A DNA stretch of 11,656 nt from Nitrososphaerota archaeon (lineage in GTDB: Archaea; Thermoproteota; Nitrososphaeria; Nitrososphaerales; UBA183). Under the pieces are notes generated by a model. The model was not told the origin of the DNA, did not search any database, and saw only the letters and a program-made list of their open reading frames with translations. The translations under genes and the position numbers were made by a program. Shown here piece by piece: positions 1-7,529 of the stretch. The stretch is taken from the NCBI GenBank assembly GCA_029784795.1, contig JAFMAW010000018.1, forward strand, positions 1-11,656, given 5' to 3'. How positions within the stretch are numbered: position 1 is the first letter of the stretch; every line of letters starts with the position of its first letter.

Positions 1-613
1 GGCCGTCCGCCGACTTCTCGTGGACGTGCTTCATCGGGTCCTGCGAGCAGCCCGACTGGGCGGTCTTCTTATTCTCGTTATAGCCTCGGACATATTCATC
101 GTAGGCGGCGCGGTCATCATCGCCAGCGCCGTCGTAGCCCCGCTCGTCATCCATATAGACCTCGTACGACGCGAGCTCCATGCCCTCTTGAGCCGTCAAC
201 CGGCCATTGTCGTAGTCGGAGTAGCTGGTCGAGTATTCGCCGTAATCGGCGTTCTTCGCCTTGATCGAGCCGCAGATCTTCTCCGCAGACTCCTGGTCGT
301 GCCCGGCGTCGAGCTGGTCCTGGATGCACTGGTCCCAGGGGTACTTCTCGGCTCCTTTGCCCATGCCGCCATACTTGTCGTAGTCCAAGTCGAACTCGTC
401 GACGTAGAGGTCTTGGAACAGGTCCCCGCCGCCAAGCGCGCCGGGGAATTTAATAAGGTACAACCCCTCTCCCTTGTCCTCGACTATCTCGCCCTTGAGA
501 ACCTCGCCGGGAAGCGACTCGTACAGCACCGGCGCCCCGACATACAGCATGTCCTCCGAGCCGTCGATGCCAGCCTCCTTCACGAACGCGCTGTCGAACA
601 TGTCGCCGAACAT
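1..613 (-). CDS. Partial acidic virion-associated protein with paired-Cys (WDQC...KICG) motif
   Basis: I read this frame directly from the minus strand. It starts at ATG 613-611 and stays open to the window edge (204 residues, C-terminus missing). The start follows AGGGGG and overlaps the sheath end closely (TGA, one base, ATG). The protein is hydrophilic and rich in Asp, Glu, Tyr and Gly. Residues 1-70 look like a small beta-rich domain. Residues 91-121 contain WDQC, then about 17 residues, then KICGSIKAKN. I recall a similar short paired-cysteine helical motif in many phage head or maturation proteins, but I cannot name the family. Residues 122-180 are rich in Asp and Tyr and end near a KTAQS linker at 183-187. 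The third codon positions are GC-rich, which supports real coding. Its place directly after the sheath gene would suit a tail-tube or assembly protein, yet the sequence does not look like a tube protein. Function unknown. Confidence 0.8.
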   Translation of the reverse strand, partial: MFGDMFDSAFVKEAGIDGSEDMLYVGAPVLYESLPGEVLKGEIVEDKGEGLYLIKFPGALGGGDLFQDLYVDEFDLDYDKYGGMGKGAEKYPWDQCIQDQLDAGHDQESAEKICGSIKAKNADYGEYSTSYSDYDNGRLTAQEGMELASYEVYMDDERGYDGAGDDDRAAYDEYVRGYNENKKTAQSGCSQDPMKHVHEKSADG

Positions 614-614
614 C

Positions 615-2009
615 TCAGACCCCCTGCACGTTCGCGCCGGTCTCCGCCGAGAACTGGCCCGAGACGACGTCCTGAGTGAACGTGATGACGATGTCCTCCA
701 CCGGCCACGACGGCGAGTAGACGAACCTGCCCTCGAGGGTCGCCGGCCTGTCGGTCCTCTGCCTGGCCTGGATGGAGCGGTAGTCCTGTATCACGCCACC
801 CTGCGACTGCCCGGGGCCGCCGTTCTTGCACCTGTAAAGGGCGCCGTCCATGAACGACTTCACCATCGCGATCGTGAGCTCGCCGAAGACCGTCCCGACC
901 AGCGGCTCGCAGGCGGCCTGCACGGCCTCCATCATGTAGTCCTCGGCGCGCGTCAGCGCGGCGTACCTCTCGAAGTCGCTCGCGATGCTCGTAGTCAGGT
1001 CGTCCCTGATCCGCGCGACGCCGCGCTTGACCTCGAGCACCAGCAGGCCGGCGGCGCACTGCGCGTCCTTCTGGACCTCGCCGTACGACTCGGACATCGC
1101 GTAGACCCCCGCGACCTGCTTCCAGGTCAGGGGCGCCTGCACCGGCAGGGCGCACCTCATGCCGGCCACCATGGCGGCGAAGTATTGCGATCCCACGGTC
1201 ACGGGCTGCGCCGAGACCGGGTTCATCACCTGCAGGCTCGACGGGCTCGCGAGCTGGACGCGCCTGCTCGCGTACGACGCGGCCTGCGCCTTCAGCGCGG
1301 AGTCCGGGACCGGCGTCGAGGAGCCGTCCCTCCCCAGCACGCAGACCATCCTGTTCCCGAGCGCGGTCTGGCCGTTCACGAACGTGACCACGGCCCCGTG
1401 CACGTCGGGGTCGCCGCTCACCGGCACCACGACGTTCACCTCCGTATCGTTCGCCAGCTTCGCCAGCGCGGCCTGGAACGACGCCAGCGTGCCGTCGGGC
1501 GTGGCGATGAGCCGCAGGGACGACGCGCGGTTCCGCATCGCCAGCATCGCGGCGAGCGAGAGCTGGCTGTTGACGCCGGCGGAGACGAACGGGTTCCCGT
1601 ACATCGCCGCCACGTCCTGGAAGTCGTAGAGCTCGCGCTCGTCCCAGTACGTCGCCGGCGTGTACCGATACGTCACGATGACGGCCTGCCCCGCCATGCC
1701 GCCGTCCGCGGCGGAGATGGTCAGGTATCCGCTGCCGTCTATCGAGGCGGAGTAGCCCCCCGCCCCCGGCTGGACCGCGGTCCCGCTCGTGGCCGACATC
1801 ACCTGCAGGCCGTCCAGCACCGCCGTCGCGTACTGCGCCTTCTGTCCGCCCGACGTCAGCGTGAAAGTCTGCGTCGCGGTCTCGTAGCCGACCGCCGGGC
1901 CTATCAGCGCGACCACGGTCGGCGACCTGCTGAGGTCGCCTATCTGGGGGGTCGGATCCGTGACCACCGTGACCCCCGGCCGGTTGTACTTCAAAGGATC
2001 GTAGCTCAT
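615..2009 (-). CDS. Contractile tail sheath protein
   Basis: This 464-residue protein has the features of the myovirus tail sheath family, which forms the outer contractile tube that drives injection. The N-terminus (residues 9-37: YNRPGVTVV, then PTVVALIGPA) matches the usual sheath opening, where the arm is followed by an 'IGPA/VGTA' strand. A variable beta-domain follows at about 45-120. A Rossmann-like alpha/beta core lies at about 150-260. The conserved C-terminal domain covers about 280-464, with LTWKQVAGVYAM, a VARIRDDLTTS-type segment near 330-341, and a final beta-strand (DIVITFTQDV) that in known sheaths links neighbouring subunits. The length is typical. ATG 2009-2007 follows a strong AGGAAGG site with 9-base spacing. 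About half the arginines (12 of 23) are AGG, the backbone style of this virus. The next gene begins one base after the stop. The family call is secure. Confidence 0.93.
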   Translation of the reverse strand: MSYDPLKYNRPGVTVVTDPTPQIGDLSRSPTVVALIGPAVGYETATQTFTLTSGGQKAQYATAVLDGLQVMSATSGTAVQPGAGGYSASIDGSGYLTISAADGGMAGQAVIVTYRYTPATYWDERELYDFQDVAAMYGNPFVSAGVNSQLSLAAMLAMRNRASSLRLIATPDGTLASFQAALAKLANDTEVNVVVPVSGDPDVHGAVVTFVNGQTALGNRMVCVLGRDGSSTPVPDSALKAQAASYASRRVQLASPSSLQVMNPVSAQPVTVGSQYFAAMVAGMRCALPVQAPLTWKQVAGVYAMSESYGEVQKDAQCAAGLLVLEVKRGVARIRDDLTTSIASDFERYAALTRAEDYMMEAVQAACEPLVGTVFGELTIAMVKSFMDGALYRCKNGGPGQSQGGVIQDYRSIQARQRTDRPATLEGRFVYSPSWPVEDIVITFTQDVVSGQFSAETGANVQGV

Positions 2010-2034
2010 GTTGAAAGTCCTTCCTCCCCCCTAG

Positions 2035-2063
2035 ATTGAAAACTTCTGCGCAGCACTTTGCAA
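2035..2063 (-). promoter_or_regulatory. Possible sigma70-like promoter before the sheath gene
   Basis: The 58-base gap upstream of the sheath gene is locally AT-rich in a GC-rich genome. Read on the minus strand it holds TTGCAA (2063-2058), exactly 17 bases, then TTCAAT (2040-2035). These match the -35 and -10 consensus at 4 of 6 bases each with ideal spacing. The sheath is needed in high copy, so a dedicated promoter would make sense. The match is weak and would be meaningless if the host is archaeal. It remains a candidate only. Confidence 0.2.
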
Positions 2064-2067
2064 ACTT

Positions 2068-4242
2068 TTACGCCACCGAGGCCATGACCGTCAGCAGCTC
2101 CTCGAGCTCCGAGGCGTGCTGCTCCTCGTCGCCCCTGATCTCCAGCAGCCTGTCCCTGACCCCGGGGTCGTCCGCGTCTGCGGCGTCCGAGGCGTAGTCC
2201 TCGACGGCCTCGCGCTCCTCCGCGAGGTCCTCCGCCAGCATCCCGGCGTCGGACTGCGCCGCCTTGTACATCCCGCCGGACTCCTCGAGCTGGCCTTCGC
2301 GCACGAGCTCGGCCAGGGCGCGCTCGACGTCGGACTCCAAGGCTCCGGGGCCGCACGCCCATGACGCCACCTCGCCGGCGTCGAACTCGAACGGGATGTA
2401 CGGGGCCGCCTCCATGACCTGCGCCTTTATCCTTTCGACATCGTCCGAGGACGCCTGCTTACCCCTGTCTACCTTCACGAGCTCGTCCGGCGTATACCAG
2501 TACCTGTCGTCGGGATGCGCCTGCAGCCACTCCACGCCAATCATGCCGTCCTCGCGGATCTCCTTGACTATCCCGTCAAAAGACTCGGAGTCGATTCCGA
2601 GGAACGTCATGCGCAGCGCGTCGAAGCCGATCCAGACCACGGTATCGCCGACCTCGATCGGGTAGCCGCGCGAGTCTATGGGGAGCCGCTGGGCCGACGC
2701 GCGCCGCGCCAGCCTGACCGACGCGCCGTCGCCCTCGATGACGAGGAATCCTTCGGACTCAAGAACCTGCAGGGCCTCCATGAGCAGGTCGTAGCCCGGC
2801 TCGCCGCCCATGTTCAGGCCCTCCTCGTTGCACCAATCCAGAAGCTCCTTGACGTCCGACTCGACAGGCCCATACTCATCGAAAAACCCCACGACGGCCT
2901 CCCGCGCCTCGTCCACTCCAGGATAGTACTGCGCCGCCTTCGCCAACCTCTCGTCGCCGGCCATCCTCCAGAAGCCGTCGTCCGTCGCCTCGACCAGGCC
3001 CTCCGCCTCCAGCTCGGCCACAGCGGCCTCGAGCTGGTCCACGCCGAGCCCCGACGCCTCGGCCATCTCGCCCCAGGTCATCTGCGCCTCGTCCCGCGCC
3101 CGGAACCCTTGGACGACCTTCTGGGCGTCTGGCGACCACCCGTACTGCCTCCAAAGGTTCCTGCCAATCTGCGACAGCTTGTCGAGCTGCCCGATCCCGA
3201 CCCGGACCTCCTGGCCGCTGTCCAGCCTGACCACGCAGGTGCCAGATCCGGTTCCGACCACGACGCCCTCGCCCAGGGACTCGCCGCCCTCCCATGCCTC
3301 GACGGGGTCGCCGGCAGAGAACTGCGCCTCCTTCCCCCGATCCTCCGCCTTACCGTCCTCCGCGGCCTCGTCGTCCCTGACATCGTCCCAGTCGGGCTCG
3401 TATGGGTCGGCGTCGTAGTCGGATGCCGCCTTGGCTCCGGCCTCGACATGCCCGTCGTAAAAATCGTCGCGGGTGTACGGAACAAACTGAGGATCCGTCC
3501 CCGAGAACTCGACCACGGCGCCAGTTTCCACATTGACGACGCAGTCCCACTGCGAGACGGTCCACTCGCCGGAGTAGTAGCCGTCGTTCCCCTGGCCGCT
3601 GGCCGAACCGCTCAATGACGCCTCCCGGGGATCGCCCCAGTCCTCGCCGCCGATTTCCGACTCCAGCACGATGCTGACTTCGTCCGCCTCGACGCCGGCT
3701 TCGGATCTGACCAGGTCCTCGATGGCCTCCTTGACACCGCTTTCAACCTCGTCGAACACCGCGCCCGAAACCTTCGCGGAAATCTTCCGGTACGGATACG
3801 TCGTCCTGATGTTGTAGTAGAAGTAGCTGCCCTTGCTGCTGGCGCTTATGAAATTCTTTATGACCCCCTGCGGGACGCTGTCGTACTCGTACTCCGTCTC
3901 CTGGTTGAAATAAGGGTCGTCCTTGTTCTTCTCCCAGAACCTGACCCGCAGGTTCCAGCCCCGCTCGACGCCGGGAAGGTAGTCGATCTCCGCGATTGTC
4001 GAGCTGTCTCCGACCCCGACGTACTCCCAGTCGCCGATGCCGGGAGCGTACGCCTCGTCGTTGAACAGCTGCTGCTGGCCCGGCCACTGGTCCGCCTGCG
4101 CGTCCTTGTCCTTCTTCCTCGGAACCCCGACCTGGTCCATGAACCACCCGTCCTCCTCGTCGCCGGACCATCCCTGGTTGGCGTCGTCGTTGCCGTACAT
4201 GTCCTCTGAAACCTCCTCGCCCTCCTGCGCCCCGCGCCTCAC
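2068..4242 (-). CDS. Acidic multidomain virion protein: KTSC, SH3-like, winged-helix-like repeats, C-terminal ferritin-like helices
   Basis: This 724-residue, very acidic protein looks modular. Residues 79-156 resemble the KTSC domain found in phage proteins (strand-rich start, EYEYDSVP, then a SASSKGSYFYYNIR segment). Residues 307-356 and 524-592 look like small SH3/KOW-type barrels. Three segments (about 372-430, 442-512, 598-660) resemble degenerate winged-helix repeats; each has a helix ending in 'L..EG' followed by a short hairpin. Residues 666-720 form two helices with E-x6-Y and DEEQH motifs, like half of a ferritin-like di-metal site. Linkers between modules repeatedly carry K-x-A-Q. 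GTG 4242 overlaps the upstream stop (GTGA) and follows GGGAGG. ATG 4200, preceded by GAGGAGG, is an equally plausible start that gives 710 residues. It lies between a terminator-like gene and the sheath, so a neck or tail accessory role is likely. Domain calls are by eye; overall function is unknown. Confidence 0.88.
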   Translation of the reverse strand: MRRGAQEGEEVSEDMYGNDDANQGWSGDEEDGWFMDQVGVPRKKDKDAQADQWPGQQQLFNDEAYAPGIGDWEYVGVGDSSTIAEIDYLPGVERGWNLRVRFWEKNKDDPYFNQETEYEYDSVPQGVIKNFISASSKGSYFYYNIRTTYPYRKISAKVSGAVFDEVESGVKEAIEDLVRSEAGVEADEVSIVLESEIGGEDWGDPREASLSGSASGQGNDGYYSGEWTVSQWDCVVNVETGAVVEFSGTDPQFVPYTRDDFYDGHVEAGAKAASDYDADPYEPDWDDVRDDEAAEDGKAEDRGKEAQFSAGDPVEAWEGGESLGEGVVVGTGSGTCVVRLDSGQEVRVGIGQLDKLSQIGRNLWRQYGWSPDAQKVVQGFRARDEAQMTWGEMAEASGLGVDQLEAAVAELEAEGLVEATDDGFWRMAGDERLAKAAQYYPGVDEAREAVVGFFDEYGPVESDVKELLDWCNEEGLNMGGEPGYDLLMEALQVLESEGFLVIEGDGASVRLARRASAQRLPIDSRGYPIEVGDTVVWIGFDALRMTFLGIDSESFDGIVKEIREDGMIGVEWLQAHPDDRYWYTPDELVKVDRGKQASSDDVERIKAQVMEAAPYIPFEFDAGEVASWACGPGALESDVERALAELVREGQLEESGGMYKAAQSDAGMLAEDLAEEREAVEDYASDAADADDPGVRDRLLEIRGDEEQHASELEELLTVMASVA

Positions 4243-4910
4243 GCGTACCTCCCGTTGCCGTCATCCGGCGGATAGCCAGACTCGTCCAGATAGGGCGCAG
4301 CCGAAACCTTCTCGACGACCACGAGCTCCTGCGTCCTGATGTCGGAGACGAATTCGCCATACACCGGAACGCTGTAGCCCCCGTCGAACAGCCACTCGAC
4401 CTTCGGGTCCGTCCAGGGCGCCTGCTCCATGCCCTCCGGAATCGGAGCTATCCCGCCGACGGAGACCATGACCGTCACCATCTGCGACTCCCGGATCTTC
4501 GCCATGAAGCCCGAGGTGTCGCTCCTCATCCCCCCGAAGGCGAACAGGCCGGCCAGCGTGTCAGTCAGCCTGTCCCTCTCGCCCTCCCGGGAGCAGATCG
4601 CGTTGACCTTGACGTCGCCCTTGTACCGCCACCGCTGGTACTCCGAGGGCGCGCCGCTGGTGCCGCCGTCGAACGTCCACGACATGCCCATCGGGCGCAC
4701 CTCCCGCTCGGCGAAGCCCACGAACACGCAGGGCATATCGTCCGGCTTCAGCGGGAACCTCACCGACACGGGCAGGTTCGCGAAAGGGCTGTCCCCCCGG
4801 AACTCCTGCCCGAACACGTTCCGCAGGGCGTAGACGAAGAGCCTCTTGACGCCCCGCTTGTAGGCGGGGGCCTTCTCCCCGGCAAGGTACTGGTCGACCT
4901 CGGACGCCAT
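4239..4910 (-). CDS. Putative tail-terminator / neck protein
   Basis: This 223-residue protein opens with a helical segment (residues 1-40, rich in Lys and Arg). It continues as an alpha/beta core: SVRFPLKPDDMPCVFV at about 49-64, a strand ending in KVNAICSREGERDRL at about 101-115, then a helix leading to LFAFG at 121-125. A beta-strand tied to an 'S..ERD.L.D' helix is a layout I associate with small phage tail-terminator or tail-completion proteins that cap the tail tube. The match is one of pattern and position, not a certain family hit. The C-terminal 80 residues (strands such as MVTVMVSVGG and ELVVVEKVS) may be an extra domain. Start ATG 4910 lies three bases after the upstream TGA (TGAGGCATG) without a well-placed Shine-Dalgarno site, so translation is probably coupled to the tailspike gene. 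Its stop overlaps the next start. Confidence 0.85.
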   Translation of the reverse strand: MASEVDQYLAGEKAPAYKRGVKRLFVYALRNVFGQEFRGDSPFANLPVSVRFPLKPDDMPCVFVGFAEREVRPMGMSWTFDGGTSGAPSEYQRWRYKGDVKVNAICSREGERDRLTDTLAGLFAFGGMRSDTSGFMAKIRESQMVTVMVSVGGIAPIPEGMEQAPWTDPKVEWLFDGGYSVPVYGEFVSDIRTQELVVVEKVSAAPYLDESGYPPDDGNGRYA

Positions 4911-4913
4911 GCC

Positions 4914-7445
4914 TCAAGTCGCGACGTTGGCGACCCTGGCCATCGGCGCCCCATGGGCGCCGTCGAACAGGAACGCCGTGCTAGTGGTGAAAGGCCTCGC
5001 GCCGCCCGCCAGGAAGGCGTCGGCGTCGGACTCCGCGAACTTGGCCTGCTCGACCGACACCGCCTGGATCACGGAATTCGAGATCGCGTCCTGGAAGTGG
5101 TTGACCTCGACGTGGTCGCAGCCGAGGTTGATCCTCCTCAGCGGCCCCATCGACACGAGGCTCCCGACTCCGCTCACCTTCGCCGCCGCGCCAGAGCCGA
5201 CCTGGTACTTGAAGTAGTGGTTCCCGCCCGTCCAGTCCGTCCAGTAGACCAGCCTGCATACCTGGAACGCCTTGATCGCAACCGCCCCGCCGGTCGCCAG
5301 TGTCGTAAAGACTGAGTTCTGGATGCAGTTCACGTTGAGCTTTCCGTCCGCGCCCCTGAGGATATGCCACTCGTTGAAGTCGCTCGCCGCGTCCGAGGCG
5401 TGCCAGTGCCGGTCGATGCAAAGCGGCATCATCTGGCGGCCCGAGGACATCTCCGCCGTGTCGAGCAAGGGCGTCCACTGCAGAAACACAGCGTAGTCCC
5501 CCGAGGTGTCCAAATTGAAAAGGCTGTCGTCGGACGCGTTCCCTAGCCCCGTATGTCCCGGAACCCTGTACAGCTTGCGCGTCGAGCTCTGGCCCTGGAT
5601 CGCCGTCCCCTCGGAGACCACGCCCGAGTCGTAGTCCCTCATCCCCGGAGTGATGAAGGGCGTCGCCGACGAGTCCTGCGTCAGCTCGAGCTGAGGCCTG
5701 AAAATTGTTATCCTGATCTGTCCCGAATAGTTCGCCGGGAGCCAGCCCAGCTTGTAGGCGAAATAGTAGTCCCCGTTGGCGTTCCCGGTCGGGCTCGCGT
5801 TCACCGTAGATATCCGCCGCCATCCCGTCGTCTTGCTCGTCCCGTCGATGTCGGCCTGCGTCGGCGTCACGGTCGGGGTCTGGTCGGCAAAAGCCGAATT
5901 CATGATGACAGCCTTCGCCGCTACCGAAGCGGGAACTGACCCGCTGAGGACGTCGACCTTCGCGTAGGCCCCCACGCTGCAATGCGCGTTCGATCCGGGA
6001 AAGCCCATCGAGGCGCTTATCTGCTGGCTCAGCCCCACGTAGTCCGTCGCGGGGTTCCACGCCCCGTCCGTCGCCGTAATGGTGATTTGCACCGTGCCGT
6101 CCACTTCGCTCAGGTTAGTCGCGAAAGTGACATGGGGGGACGACGCCGAAACCGACCATCCCAGCGGCTGCGCCGGACTGCCCGTACTCCCCCGGAACTC
6201 GGGGTTCTGAGCGAGGTTCTGACCGCCGGCCAAAACCAGCATCCCTCCGTACTCAAACCGCACGGACGACGCCGCTTCCATGGGGACGATGCTGGCTACC
6301 GACGGCTGCTTCGCTTGATCGCGGGCCAAGATACAAGTCCGAAGGCCGTTATCCGCCGTATTCACCGACTGCAGCGAGGGATGGTATACGGCGTTATCGG
6401 CCGCACCGGACGCGATATAGAGATCCTTAGCCAGATTACCCTCGTCCAGGTCCCCGCCCACTATCACGTTCTTGTCGGCCTCGCCACCCAGGTACACGCC
6501 GTACTGCTGGACGCCCAGCCCCTCGCAGCAGCAACCCATCAGGGTGTTGGCAACCCCTCGGTCGATGCGGATACCGCTGTCGGCGTTCTGGCTGGCGTCA
6601 TGGTTGATAATGAGGCCGCTGTTGGCGTTACCCGTAGAGGCATCATAGACATCGTGGACATAGACCCCGTGCCTGCCGTTGCCCTTGGTGCGGCAACCGT
6701 CAAGGATGAAGTTGTTGGCATTAGTGCCCGAGCTTTGCGTATCCTGCCCCACGCGGATACCGTCCCGCCCCATGTTAATCGCCGAGCAGTACCGGAGCGA
6801 GACGGAATTAGCGTTCACTACGATTCCGTCGCCGGCGTTTCCCGGCTGTCCGTCCACGTTCACGTTCTCGATGAGGCTGGGGGCCGTGACCAGTAAGGCG
6901 GGGCCGCTCATCGTCGACTTCTTGCGGATGATAAACGCCGCGGCCATGCCGTAGGGCCACGCGTGGTTCGTGTTCACCGACCCTTCGCCCCGCAGATTCA
7001 AGGGCTTGTTCAGGTTCACCGTGGAGTCGATAAGGTAGATTCCGTACGGACCGACGATCTCGCCACCGCCCGCAGGCAATGCGTCTATGGCAGCCTGGAT
7101 GGCGGCGGTGTCATCGGTTACGCCGTCCCCCCGGGCGCCGTAATCGACGATCGAAAAGAGCCGCAGCTGGCTGTCGACGCGATGCTTCCGCCAGTACACG
7201 TGCCCGCCCACCGAGGCCGCCAGGAAATACGTCCCGGGCAGCACCCCCGAGAACCTGTACGCCACCGGCGCACCGTACGCCCCGCCGGTGGTGCAGCTGC
7301 CGTAATAGCTCGGGTTGCCCGCCCCAGGCTCCGCGGCGTCGAACGCGGGGTCGGAGGAGGGAAACGCCGCGGAGGTGTAGCAATGCACGGCCACGCCGTC
7401 TGCCGGCGCGCCGCCAATCAAGAATTGTCCGTAAATATCAGCCAT
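4914..7445 (-). CDS. Tailspike / pectate-lyase-3 beta-helix adhesin with lectin-like C-terminus
   Basis: This 843-residue protein has tailspike architecture. Residues 1-90 form a small beta-sandwich resembling a prealbumin-like fold, probably the virion anchor. Residues 96-140 carry the hallmark of the Pectate_lyase_3 family (FSIVDYGARGDGVTDDTAAI, followed by a GGGEI segment). Right-handed beta-helix coils rich in G-I/V and N repeats run to about 372. Residues 405-600 resemble carbohydrate-binding jelly rolls of phage tail proteins (NLAQNPEFRGS at the start; PQLELTQDSSATPF at the end). Residues 640-800 look like a concanavalin/laminin-G-type lectin domain. Known relatives bind and often cleave host surface polysaccharides; no catalytic residues can be assigned here. 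ATG 7445 has only a weak, close AAGGG site. Arginine codon use changes sharply between residues 544 and 578, which suggests a chimera. It ends three bases before the next gene. Confidence 0.9.
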   Translation of the reverse strand: MADIYGQFLIGGAPADGVAVHCYTSAAFPSSDPAFDAAEPGAGNPSYYGSCTTGGAYGAPVAYRFSGVLPGTYFLAASVGGHVYWRKHRVDSQLRLFSIVDYGARGDGVTDDTAAIQAAIDALPAGGGEIVGPYGIYLIDSTVNLNKPLNLRGEGSVNTNHAWPYGMAAAFIIRKKSTMSGPALLVTAPSLIENVNVDGQPGNAGDGIVVNANSVSLRYCSAINMGRDGIRVGQDTQSSGTNANNFILDGCRTKGNGRHGVYVHDVYDASTGNANSGLIINHDASQNADSGIRIDRGVANTLMGCCCEGLGVQQYGVYLGGEADKNVIVGGDLDEGNLAKDLYIASGAADNAVYHPSLQSVNTADNGLRTCILARDQAKQPSVASIVPMEAASSVRFEYGGMLVLAGGQNLAQNPEFRGSTGSPAQPLGWSVSASSPHVTFATNLSEVDGTVQITITATDGAWNPATDYVGLSQQISASMGFPGSNAHCSVGAYAKVDVLSGSVPASVAAKAVIMNSAFADQTPTVTPTQADIDGTSKTTGWRRISTVNASPTGNANGDYYFAYKLGWLPANYSGQIRITIFRPQLELTQDSSATPFITPGMRDYDSGVVSEGTAIQGQSSTRKLYRVPGHTGLGNASDDSLFNLDTSGDYAVFLQWTPLLDTAEMSSGRQMMPLCIDRHWHASDAASDFNEWHILRGADGKLNVNCIQNSVFTTLATGGAVAIKAFQVCRLVYWTDWTGGNHYFKYQVGSGAAAKVSGVGSLVSMGPLRRINLGCDHVEVNHFQDAISNSVIQAVSVEQAKFAESDADAFLAGGARPFTTSTAFLFDGAHGAPMARVANVAT

Positions 7446-7451
7446 AATCCC

Positions 7452-7529
7452 TTAATACTCTGCGGTCATTACGCCCTCAAAGCCCCTGCGGGTTTTGCTG
7501 CGCCACAAGTTAGCTATGGCATCCCTCCC
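7452..7529 (-). pseudogene. 25-codon in-frame extension or small-ORF relic after the fibre stop
   Basis: After the fibre gene's TAA (7532-7530) the same frame continues for 25 sense codons to a second TAA at 7454-7452, only six bases before the tailspike ATG. The peptide has a protein-like look: a hydrophobic start (DAIANLW), a basic middle (RSKTRRGFEG) and the end VMTAEY. It could be the C-terminal remnant of an older gene cut by the adhesin exchange, a stop-codon read-through extension, or a tiny ORF starting at TTG 7508-7506 (MWRSKTRRG..., 18 residues). An AAGGGAGG sequence lies at the fibre stop, but about 14 bases from that TTG, which is too far for an ideal site. Evidence is limited to the open frame and its neat end next to the following gene. 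Confidence 0.3.
7478..7497 (-). terminator. Weak stem-loop between fibre and tailspike genes
   Basis: The minus-strand sequence CAAAACCCGCAGGGGCTTTG can fold with four outer pairs, one A-C mismatch, three G-C pairs and a GCAG loop. It lies in the 84-base gap between the two adhesin genes, where an attenuator would be plausible. No uridine run follows it on the minus strand, so it is not a standard intrinsic terminator. It also overlaps the in-frame 25-codon extension and may be coincidental. Confidence 0.15.

Noticed and set aside
474..2039. Long plus-strand open frame (521 codons) opposite the sheath gene
   Set aside because: Very Arg-rich, no recognisable domain, and fully antisense to a confident tail sheath; a GC-rich shadow frame.
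2515..3618. Plus-strand open frame of 367 codons opposite the multidomain gene
   Set aside because: Composition dominated by Leu, Arg, Pro and Val with no domain; explained by high GC and the codon pattern of the minus-strand gene.
5982..6896. Plus-strand open frame of 304 codons opposite the tailspike
   Set aside because: Arg/His/Val-rich shadow of a strong pectate-lyase-3 coding frame.
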